From Pseudoalteromonas arctica (GTDB lineage Bacteria > Pseudomonadota > Gammaproteobacteria > Enterobacterales > Alteromonadaceae): a DNA stretch of 64,000 nucleotides. Location: positions 1 to 64,000 of the forward strand of contig NZ_JABBMT010000001.1 of the NCBI RefSeq assembly GCF_012927645.1. Direction: 5' to 3'. Shown piece after piece: positions 18,535 to 25,248 of the stretch (position 1 is its first letter; each line of letters opens with the position of its first letter). Below the pieces are notes generated by a model. It searched no databases. It was not told where the DNA came from and saw only the letters and a list, made by a program, of their open reading frames with translations. A program made the translations under genes and the position numbers.

Positions 18535-19884
18535 TCATTGGTGGCAAAATTTCGCCACCAATTGCTCTCCCATTTCAGGGGAGATCCTCGCAATAGCATT
18601 AAGCATATTAATTATTTGGCCGCGATCATATTGGTTACTAATATTCTCATTTATATCATCGATAATAGCATCTAAATAAGTAAATAGACTCTGCTCTGCT
18701 CCACTGTTCTGATGGGTTCTAAACAAAATGTTTTTGAATGCTTCGAGTATATTATTCATCACATAACCATCATTTTTTGCATAGTTGCGAATTGGCGTGA
18801 AGTTATCATGCAATAATTCATCAAATGATGTTTCATGAAAATATAACAGTGGCTGTTTATTATCACTATATTTAAAAGAATAATTAACGTTATAAATGTT
18901 TAATCGATCAATGAGTAAAATACTGAGCATATCAATTGCCTTTACCGCAGTACCTGGATCGTTAATACCCGGACTCATCGCCTTCACTGCAATCTCTGAA
19001 ATTTGTGTCATTCCAAACCGATAATGGTCACTTACATATTCTTCAATATAAAAAATAAAGCAATTAAGTAACTTTTCTAAGAGCTCCTCGTTATCAGATA
19101 AATCATAGTTGCATTTTAAAAATGGGTAGCCTTCAACAGTAAAAAAACCTTGCTTAACTGCAACATAAATTTTTATATCGTGTTGTTGGCAAAGGGCGCA
19201 TAATTTATCGCTATTGACGCCTTTAAAGTAACCTTCTGTTTTACTTGATATACTAGACCAATCGTCAAAGTCAGGAAATACATCAATAGGGCTATCTTTT
19301 TGCATGGTAATAATCGATTTCAATTCATTTTTAGTGTTCTTATATAAGTCGTTTAGTACGTTATCGACTTGAATAGCTCTTGAAATTGAATGGATAAAAA
19401 ATACAAAAAAGCCTAATGATATCAGGCCAAAAACAAGTGAAAAAAGTATACCCAATGAAGGAATTCCTATTTCACCATCAGCCATAGTACGGATGTTGAT
19501 CAGCATAACGATTGAAAAAATAATACTGCCGAGATAAAAACCCAAAACAAGTTGATGTGATTTACGCGTTATAAGCCCCGGCAATACTCTTGGTGATAGA
19601 CTTGCACTAGCACTATTAAGTACCACCATAACCATAGAAAAACTAAATACAGTAAGCGAAATAATACTGCCCGTTATTGTACTTAGAATTGTTCGTGCAT
19701 TTTCTTCGCTATCAACCAAAAGCACCTCAAGCAGCGATTTAAGTTCCATAACAAACGACGTATACTCTATTGTTGTAACAAGCACTGCAAATAATAAAAA
19801 GACCACTGATAATAACGATGGATAGAAACCAATACTACTGACTAATTCACGGTAATTATCGGCAATTTTTCGCGGAGTAAACAT
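18535..19884 (-). CDS. DUF2254 family membrane protein
   Basis: The 449-aa protein has four N-terminal transmembrane segments (roughly residues 20-40, 65-90, 108-130 and 143-165) and a long soluble C-terminal part. LSTITGSIISLTVFSFSMVM, ASASLSPRVLPGLI and the later SEIAVKAMSPGINDPGTAVKA are hallmarks of DUF2254, an uncharacterised family of predicted inner-membrane proteins. It is not in an operon. No enzymatic residues can be assigned from sequence. Confidence 0.8.
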   Translation of the reverse strand: MFTPRKIADNYRELVSSIGFYPSLLSVVFLLFAVLVTTIEYTSFVMELKSLLEVLLVDSEENARTILSTITGSIISLTVFSFSMVMVVLNSASASLSPRVLPGLITRKSHQLVLGFYLGSIIFSIVMLINIRTMADGEIGIPSLGILFSLVFGLISLGFFVFFIHSISRAIQVDNVLNDLYKNTKNELKSIITMQKDSPIDVFPDFDDWSSISSKTEGYFKGVNSDKLCALCQQHDIKIYVAVKQGFFTVEGYPFLKCNYDLSDNEELLEKLLNCFIFYIEEYVSDHYRFGMTQISEIAVKAMSPGINDPGTAVKAIDMLSILLIDRLNIYNVNYSFKYSDNKQPLLYFHETSFDELLHDNFTPIRNYAKNDGYVMNNILEAFKNILFRTHQNSGAEQSLFTYLDAIIDDINENISNQYDRGQIINMLNAIARISPEMGEQLVAKFCHQ

Positions 19885-20124
19885 ATATAAATCCTAAGGT
19901 GACTTAGTTGCGGTATCAAACAGTTAGTTTGTATTGTAAGCTTAACAACAAACCTTGTTGTAGGTCTAATTATTAGTACATATACGGTTCGCACTGAGTT
20001 TTTTGGCTACAATATTGTTAATATTTGATAAACGAACGTCTAGTCTAAATAACAATAGTTGTATAGTACAACCAATAATATAGTATTAAGTGCATTTATC
20101 TTATTACTTACATGTCTTTATTAA

Positions 20125-20757
20125 ATGTCAGAGAAAATATTTATAATTGGCCTACCTCGTACGGGCACAACGAGCGTATGTCATGCATTTTTACAACTTG
20201 GTTTTAGTTGTGCCCATACAGCCTATACCCAGCAATGTTTTAACCAAGCGCAAGTGATCGCTGACACCCCAATTTTTAATGATTACGAATATTTAGATTT
20301 ACTTTATTCAAATGCTAAATTTATCTATTTAGAGCGAGAAGCAGAAAAATGGCTACCTTCAATTCGCCAATTATTACTGAGAATGCGCACCAACTTAATG
20401 CGAGTGGATGGGGGGTTTAACCCTCATATTAAGCGTTGTTATCTGCACACCTTTGGCACTTTTTCTATTGACGAGTTACGCAGTGATACCTATTTGCAAC
20501 AATGCTATGAGCAGCACAAAAGTGCGGCGCATAACTATTTTGCTAAGCGAACAGCTGACTTTTTATCAATAGATATCGCGGATCCAAATAGTTTTAATCA
20601 GCTTTGTGATTTTTTACTATTACAAACTGAACTAACAAAGTTTGAAAAAATGAATATTGGCGGCAAAGTAACTGCTTGGAATGCAATAAAACATCCACTA
20701 AAAATAGCTTCAACAGCAAATGGGAAAATCGATAAATACCTATACCCAAAGCTTTGA
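20125..20757 (+). CDS. P-loop sulfotransferase-like protein
   Basis: The 210-aa protein starts MSEKIFIIGLPRTGTTSVCH, the phosphosulfate-binding P-loop of sulfotransferases (GLPRTGTTS). Further along are AKFIYLEREAEKWLPSIRQL, corresponding to the conserved second PAPS-binding region, and a helical C-terminal part. It would transfer sulfate from PAPS or act as a related kinase-like enzyme. The acceptor is unknown. It is a single gene upstream of miaE, with no visible glycan-synthesis cluster around it. Confidence 0.65.
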   Translation: MSEKIFIIGLPRTGTTSVCHAFLQLGFSCAHTAYTQQCFNQAQVIADTPIFNDYEYLDLLYSNAKFIYLEREAEKWLPSIRQLLLRMRTNLMRVDGGFNPHIKRCYLHTFGTFSIDELRSDTYLQQCYEQHKSAAHNYFAKRTADFLSIDIADPNSFNQLCDFLLLQTELTKFEKMNIGGKVTAWNAIKHPLKIASTANGKIDKYLYPKL

Positions 20758-20859
20758 TGAGTACTAGGGCGTGTTGACCATTATAAAATAATTGCTATCA
20801 CAAGATTTTGTAGTGCAATTGCGTTAAAATCTCGCCATTAGTTTTTAGGTAAAATATTT

Positions 20860-21432
20860 ATGTTCGAATTAAAATATCATACTCCATTTGCATGGACCGA
20901 AGCTGTGATGGCAAACTTTGATACCTTTTTACAGGATCATGCTGCCGCGGAGAAAAAAGCATCAGGCATGGCGATGTCAATGTTGTCGCATTATCCCGAT
21001 CGCCGCAAGCTTGTAAAAGCAATGACCGATTTGGCACTCGAAGAAATGATCCATTTTAAGCAGGTACTTAAACTGCTTCTTGATCGCGATGTTAACTTGG
21101 GCAATGACCAAAAAGATCCCTACGTAAAAAAAATTAGAGCGATTTTTAGAAATGGCCGCGACGAATTTTTAATGGATAGATTATTGGTCGGTGCCGTAAT
21201 AGAGGCGAGGGGACACGAGCGTTTCTCTTTAGTTGCAAAAGCGTTACCAATCGGCAAAGAAAAAGATTTTTATGTCGCAATTGCCAAATCTGAAGAAAAA
21301 CACAAAAACCTATTTGTAGAATTAGCTTATGAATATTTTGATAAAAATGAGGTTGATACACGATTAGAAGAAATTCTTATCGCTGAAGCTGAAATATGTA
21401 AAAACATTCCGTTTACTGCTGCGCTGCATTAA
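20860..21432 (+). CDS. miaE: tRNA-(ms2io6A)-hydroxylase MiaE
   Basis: MiaE is a non-heme di-iron monooxygenase that hydroxylates the isopentenyl group of ms2i6A37 in tRNA, in an oxygen-dependent way. The 190-aa protein shows the four-helix-bundle iron ligands: Glu31 region, EEMIH (Glu62, His65), Glu115 with His119 (EARGHERF), and SEEKH (Glu146, His148). The opening FELKYHTPFAWTEAVMANF is typical. It is the last chromosomal gene before the dif-type prophage junction and overlaps the tail of a decayed antisense gene. Confidence 0.92.
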   Translation: MFELKYHTPFAWTEAVMANFDTFLQDHAAAEKKASGMAMSMLSHYPDRRKLVKAMTDLALEEMIHFKQVLKLLLDRDVNLGNDQKDPYVKKIRAIFRNGRDEFLMDRLLVGAVIEARGHERFSLVAKALPIGKEKDFYVAIAKSEEKHKNLFVELAYEYFDKNEVDTRLEEILIAEAEICKNIPFTAALH

Positions 21433-21606
21433 ACATTTTAACTTGTTTAATTAATTCGCTTAACTCAACAATTGTAGGGCTCTCGCCTAAATAATTGGTA
21501 TCAATATGGTATGTGTAATTAATAATGCTTATGTTAATAATTTATCATAGGCATTTAAAAGTATCGTACCAAAGGTTTTAGAGCTAGGTTGTTTCTTATT
21601 AAACTT
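21413..21606 (-). pseudogene. Frameshifted C-terminal remnant of an unidentified gene next to dif
   Basis: On the minus strand one frame reads GKFNKKQPSSKTFGTILLNA then YDKLLT and stops. A second frame slightly further on reads INYTYHIDTNYLGESPTIVE then LSELIKQVKMFNAAQQ and stops inside the 3' end of miaE. The two pieces look like the broken end of one protein, interrupted by a frameshift at about 21530-21540. I do not recognise the family. The fragment is cut off at the dif-like site. Confidence 0.3.
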
Positions 21607-21610
21607 ACCA

Positions 21611-21638
21611 ATTTAACATAACGTAATTTATGGGATAT
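21611..21638. other. dif-like attachment site, left prophage junction
   Basis: ATTTAACATAA (21611-21621) is the exact reverse complement of the canonical XerD-binding half of gammaproteobacterial dif (TTATGTTAAAT). It is followed by a 6-bp spacer CGTAAT and a XerC-like arm TTATGGGATAT. The spacer and the first seven bases of the right arm recur at the right junction. This fits a hybrid site with the XerD half from the chromosome and the other half from the phage. Confidence 0.75.
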
Positions 21639-21643
21639 CGCTA

Positions 21644-21982
21644 TTACGCAAATGCGTCCTCAGTTGGAGCGTTTGCTAGTCCTGCAACTAGTGTTAGCGC
21701 TACACATGCTGCACTAATCTTTTTTACAATATCAGACCAGATTTGACCTTCTTCCTTCGATTTTGATTTTTCGATAGCAAGTTTCAACAATGCTTCTTTT
21801 TGATCCATACCAATGGTATTCGCCATAAAAATACACTGATTCGCTGTTAGATGACGTGTTCCCTTTTTAATTTGGGACATATTACCAGAGTTAAATTCTT
21901 CAAAATCAGAAATGACTTGTTTATCCTGACTGTAACCCATGAAATTTTTATATTTTTCAATTAGTTCGTAACTAAAGTTCAT
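21644..21982 (-). CDS. Prophage DUF3693-type regulator (putative repressor)
   Basis: The 112-aa protein (start ATG 21982, preceded by GAGGAG) has an N-terminal helical DNA-binding-like part, NFSYELIEKYKNFMGYSQDK then GNMSQIKKGTRHLTANQCI, resembling a Cro-like helix-turn-helix, and matches phage DUF3693 proteins. The C-terminus carries one hydrophobic segment (ISAACVALTLVAGLANA), so it may be membrane-associated. It is transcribed away from the replication operon across a region with several TGACA/TGTCA palindromes, the layout of a lysogeny switch. An upstream in-frame ATG at 22042 lies inside an operator palindrome and is less likely. Confidence 0.7.
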   Translation of the reverse strand: MNFSYELIEKYKNFMGYSQDKQVISDFEEFNSGNMSQIKKGTRHLTANQCIFMANTIGMDQKEALLKLAIEKSKSKEEGQIWSDIVKKISAACVALTLVAGLANAPTEDAFA

Positions 21983-22012
21983 AGCATTTCTCCTCGCTAA
22001 GTTAATTATAAC

Positions 22013-22094
22013 TGTCAATCTTGATAAATAAAAAGTTGACAACTGTCAAGCGTGAAAGCTAGACTCCAAAACATTCAAGAATGACAGTTTGTCA
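22013..22094. promoter_or_regulatory. Operator palindromes between the divergent prophage promoters
   Basis: TTGACAACTGTCAA (22036-22049) is a perfect palindrome. TGACAGTTTGTCA (22082-22094) has the same half-sites with a 3-bp spacer. TGTCAATCTTGATA (22013-22026) holds the half-sites in the opposite order. They lie between the DUF3693 regulator and the replication operon and are the likely repressor binding sites. A related repeat, CTGTC...GACAG, occurs at 30291-30306. Confidence 0.55.
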
Positions 22095-22113
22095 CCTTTA
22101 TAGGATTAAGGAT

Positions 22114-22320
22114 ATGACTTTAGAAATAATCCAAGAATTGGATTCCACGTTATCAATGTACCTTTTGGATAATTTTTCTATCTCAATTTCTGAGCCTGTA
22201 ACTATGGTTCTTTGGCTAACTTCTTATTCTTTTATGATCTTAATGGCTTTGGTTACTATCAACCAATTAACCCAAGATACCTATTCATCTTCATCAAATG
22301 ATGATGAGGTTTCAAAATGA
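22114..22320 (+). CDS. Small prophage membrane protein
   Basis: The 68-aa product starts at ATG 22114, with TAGGA and AAGGA just upstream; an in-frame ATG at 22081 overlaps an operator. It contains a single transmembrane segment (VTMVLWLTSYSFMILMALVT) and a charged, Ser-rich tail (SSSSNDDEVSK). I do not recognise the family. As first gene of the phage operon it overlaps the replication gene (ATGA at 22317-22320), which suggests coupled translation and an early role. Confidence 0.6.
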   Translation: MTLEIIQELDSTLSMYLLDNFSISISEPVTMVLWLTSYSFMILMALVTINQLTQDTYSSSSNDDEVSK

Positions 22321-24308
22321 ACTCATTATCTAACGCCCAATATTCTCAAGTTTTCCCGTTAAATACTGCAATGAATTTAACTGCAAATTTGCACCCTGCG
22401 AACACTGCAAAAGACGTTTTCGAGAACCTTTCTAAGCCAATGAAAGAACGTTTTTTTGACTTTGAATCATGGCGAAATCGTATTTTTGAGCGTCATTCAA
22501 ACCTTGCTCATATGCTTAGCACCGGTTACTTTTTGGCTGAAAAATTCAACAATTTAGCTGAAGCAAACAAGCGTTTAAAATCTGCTGATACCGCTTTAAC
22601 CCTTGGAAATTTTAAACACGGTCATATAAATTTATCTTGTTCAGACGATGAATTATGCGAAATTGCTGAGCAAAAAGCACGCTATTGCGAGCTTAAAATA
22701 AGTAAAAACGGCCACACTTTATCTGTATTTAACATCCTGGTTAAATACTTAAATTCCTTTGATATTCAAGAGCCTGAATTAGTTACACCTTATTGCACAC
22801 ACTTTGCAGCTGACTCTTTAACAGGTATTTTAAATCGCTTTGCCGACCCTATTTTCTGGCGTCGTAAATTACGTAAAATCCAAGCGTTTACTATTGAACA
22901 ATTAGCGCGGGATTTAAGACTCGTACATAAAAAAGCGAGTGCTTATGTATCACAACCAACCATCCAGAACCGCCGAGAACGTAAGCGTAAATCAGCCGAA
23001 ATAATGTCTGATTTATTTGTTGTTCCAAACGATGCAAACCCGTTTGATGAGTTCGAAACACTGCAATCAATTATTGAGCGTTCTCATACATCCGGTAAAC
23101 AACAAGCTGCTGAATTAATGGTACGTATTCGTGGTTTTGAAGAATTAGCAGAAATGCACGGCCACCGTGGCGAATTCTATACTTTATCTGCGCCTAGTCG
23201 TTTTCATGCAGTTCACCATACTGGTAGACCTAACAATAAATATGATGGGTCAACACCTCAAGATGCACAGGAATATTTTAACGGTATTTGGAAACGTGCC
23301 CGCGCCCTATTCTCTAAACAAAATTTACGCCCTTATGGTTTTCGCGTTGTTGAACCACATCATGACGGTTGCCCACACTGGCACATGCTTTTATTTATGG
23401 AAAAAGGCGATGCAATACAAGTTCGCGCAATCATGAAAAAGCTGTGTACGGAAGATACACCCACTGAATTTAGAACAAGCACCACCCGTTTTAAGGCCAT
23501 TACGATTAATAAAAGTAAAGGTTCTGCTGCTGGTTACATTGCTAAATACATCACTAAAGCGGTGACTGGTGACAGCATAGATAAAGTTATTTGCTCGCAG
23601 GCGGGTGAAATGAAAATACTTCCAGCGGATGCCGCAGAACGTGCATCTACTTGGGCGAGCACTTTTGATATTAGACGTTTTCAGCAAATTGGTGGCCCTT
23701 CGGTCACTCTTTGGCGTGAACTTAGACGATTAGGCCAAGGTGATACTGGCAAATGTGAGGTTGCAAACGCAATGAATACAACACTAGATACAGTTTCAAA
23801 ATACGCACTTGAGAAGGTACGCCAAGCCGCTGATTCATCAGATTGGAAAGCGTTTTGCCTTGCAATGGGGGGCGTACAAGTAAAACGCAAAGACCAAACC
23901 TTACGCATCCACTACCAGCTACCCGATATTGTTGACCGTATCACGGGGGAAATTAGCCGCAGCGAAACAAAATCGCCCTACTTTGCTACCAAATACGGCG
24001 ACCAACCAGCTAACAGAATTTTGGGCGTTGCATGGGATGCTGTTGTTGTTATTACTCGGCGCGGTACTACCCAGATACTCACTGAAAAAGATATTAAAGC
24101 TCAACGTAAAATCATGTGCGGTGTCTCTGAGCAGATACAAGGCTGGCATGATGATGGTCGTTTATTCGCACCTAGTGATGAAGATATGCAGTTCCTTGAA
24201 GCGTGCGTTCTTGAGGATTATCAAAACATGTGTCTATTCATGGACTATGAAGCTTTGGCTGGCAACATTACGAGCGACGAAGTCGTGAGCTTGGACTTGT
24301 GTCATTAA
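22317..24308 (+). CDS. Rolling-circle replication initiator (HUH endonuclease, phage GPA/pII-type)
   Basis: The 663-aa protein nicks the double-stranded origin and drives rolling-circle replication of the phage genome. It belongs to the replication gene A (PF05840-like) HUH group. The metal-binding HUH motif is PHWHMLLF (His354, His356) and the catalytic pair is GYIAKYITKAV with Tyr407 and Tyr411, the YxxxY arrangement of two-tyrosine initiators. FYTLSAPSRFHAV at 287 is motif 1. About 280 residues precede the nuclease, far more than in pII of coliphages. The C-terminal 200 residues may hold oligomerisation or helicase-contact functions. It is co-transcribed with the ssDNA-binding protein. Confidence 0.88.
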   Translation: MNSLSNAQYSQVFPLNTAMNLTANLHPANTAKDVFENLSKPMKERFFDFESWRNRIFERHSNLAHMLSTGYFLAEKFNNLAEANKRLKSADTALTLGNFKHGHINLSCSDDELCEIAEQKARYCELKISKNGHTLSVFNILVKYLNSFDIQEPELVTPYCTHFAADSLTGILNRFADPIFWRRKLRKIQAFTIEQLARDLRLVHKKASAYVSQPTIQNRRERKRKSAEIMSDLFVVPNDANPFDEFETLQSIIERSHTSGKQQAAELMVRIRGFEELAEMHGHRGEFYTLSAPSRFHAVHHTGRPNNKYDGSTPQDAQEYFNGIWKRARALFSKQNLRPYGFRVVEPHHDGCPHWHMLLFMEKGDAIQVRAIMKKLCTEDTPTEFRTSTTRFKAITINKSKGSAAGYIAKYITKAVTGDSIDKVICSQAGEMKILPADAAERASTWASTFDIRRFQQIGGPSVTLWRELRRLGQGDTGKCEVANAMNTTLDTVSKYALEKVRQAADSSDWKAFCLAMGGVQVKRKDQTLRIHYQLPDIVDRITGEISRSETKSPYFATKYGDQPANRILGVAWDAVVVITRRGTTQILTEKDIKAQRKIMCGVSEQIQGWHDDGRLFAPSDEDMQFLEACVLEDYQNMCLFMDYEALAGNITSDEVVSLDLCH

Positions 24309-24347
24309 CTGTAACTATTAATAAAACTAAACCCAATTGGAGAAATT

Positions 24348-24665
24348 ATGAATATTGAAGGCGCTATTACAGACCTAGTAAAAGTCAACCGCACAGATGA
24401 TAAAGGCGCTCCCCTGCCTACAACTGGCGAGTTCAAGCTACATACTAAAAACCCTGCTCAGATTCTATCTGTCAAGGTATCCGCTGACCAATATAACGAT
24501 GGTACTTATCAGCAGTTAGAGCATTTGCAGTCAGACCCGAATGGTTGGGGCTTAAAGCCTGTTTTACTCAATATTGAATATTACGAAGGTGCTAATGTGG
24601 CACGTCAAATGGACTGGAAAGGTTTCCGTCTGCACAGTTTACCTCAAGAAAGCAAGGTTAAGTAA
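24348..24665 (+). CDS. Putative phage ssDNA-binding protein (pV-like)
   Basis: The 105-aa protein sits directly after the replication initiator, where filamentous phages encode the ssDNA-binding protein that coats nascent genomes before assembly. It opens MNIEGAITDLVKVNRTDDKG and is rich in beta-forming and aromatic residues (LNIEYYEGANVARQMDWKGF), consistent with a small OB-like dimer and with the DUF1293-type proteins of Vibrio phages. A ribosome-binding site (TTGGAGAAATT) precedes the ATG. Assignment is by position, size and partial motif similarity. Confidence 0.6.
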   Translation: MNIEGAITDLVKVNRTDDKGAPLPTTGEFKLHTKNPAQILSVKVSADQYNDGTYQQLEHLQSDPNGWGLKPVLLNIEYYEGANVARQMDWKGFRLHSLPQESKVK

Positions 24666-24668
24666 TTT

Positions 24669-24932
24669 ATGGCTACTTGCGTACAGCTCGAATACGGAGA
24701 ATTAAAACCAACTGCACAATCGATTCAGGACTGTACAGGCTTCGTCATGTTAGAGCCTACCGAGTACCAACAGTTTCTACTTGCGTCATCACTTTTTGAC
24801 CCGAGTGAAATTTCTATCGAAGTAGCACAGGCGCTTTTTGTCAGTGGTTTTTCGTTAGTCATAATCTGCTATATGACCTCATGGGCATACGGCACAATAA
24901 TCAACTGGTTTAAACCAGAACATGATAATTAA
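24669..24932 (+). CDS. Small prophage protein with one membrane segment
   Basis: The 87-aa product begins MATCVQLEYGELKPTAQSIQ and has one C-terminal transmembrane segment (ALFVSGFSLVIICYMTSWAY). It contains QDCTGFVMLEPTEYQQFLLA, a pattern seen in small proteins encoded before the coat gene in Vibrio and Pseudomonas filamentous phages, whose role is unclear. It lies three bases after the ssDNA-binding gene and 24 bp before the coat gene. A minor virion or assembly protein is possible. Confidence 0.6.
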   Translation: MATCVQLEYGELKPTAQSIQDCTGFVMLEPTEYQQFLLASSLFDPSEISIEVAQALFVSGFSLVIICYMTSWAYGTIINWFKPEHDN

Positions 24933-24956
24933 ACTTTAACTTACAAGGAATTCATT

Positions 24957-25091
24957 ATGGATTTTTCAACAATTACAGCAGCTATTGATTCAACAACTGT
25001 TGTCGCTGGTATTACTGCTTGCGCCGCTATTAAGTTAGCACCGGGTGTTGCTCGCTGGGGTTACAATCAAGTTATTGGCTGGTTCCGCTAG
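24957..25091 (+). CDS. Major coat protein (pVIII-like), 44 aa, no leader peptide
   Basis: A short frame at 24957-25091, preceded by AAGGAATTC, encodes MDFSTITAAIDSTTVVAGIT then ACAAIKLAPGVARWGYNQVI and GWFR. The layout is that of a filamentous major coat subunit: an acidic N-terminal section (two Asp), a hydrophobic core (VVAGITACAAIKLA), and a basic C-terminus (R, W, R) that faces DNA. There is no signal peptide, as in the 44-aa coat of Pseudomonas phage Pf3, which inserts through YidC without a leader. A terminator follows, as expected for a highly expressed gene. It has no cysteine-pairing partner; its single Cys is in the membrane part. Confidence 0.8.
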   Translation: MDFSTITAAIDSTTVVAGITACAAIKLAPGVARWGYNQVIGWFR

Positions 25092-25120
25092 TAACTTAAC
25101 AACTGACCTAAACGCAATCT

Positions 25121-25157
25121 AAGCCCTGTATTCTTACAAAGTTGCGGGGCTTTTTTA
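25121..25157 (+). terminator. Terminator between coat gene and minor virion genes
   Basis: AAGCCCTG and CGGGGCTTTTTT form a stem around a loop of about 15 nt and end in a T6 tract. It would make transcription of the coat gene higher than that of the downstream minor genes, like the central terminator of Ff phages. Confidence 0.75.
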
Positions 25158-25170
25158 ATGGAGAATTATT

Positions 25171-25248
25171 ATGATTTGGGGAATTTATTATGCCGTTCTT
25201 GGAATTGCTTGCGCCGCTGCGGTCATTCGTGGTTTTGAAGGTGCGTAA
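25171..25248 (+). CDS. 25-aa hydrophobic peptide, pVII/pIX-like minor coat candidate
   Basis: ATG 25171, preceded by AATGGAGAATT, encodes MIWGIYYAVLGIACAAAVIR then GFEGA. It is a single hydrophobic helix with Arg near the end. Size and place, between coat gene and adsorption gene, match the tiny pVII/pIX tip proteins of filamentous phage. It overlaps the annotated start of the adsorption protein in another frame, implying coupled translation. It is below most gene-calling limits. Confidence 0.6.
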   Translation: MIWGIYYAVLGIACAAAVIRGFEGA

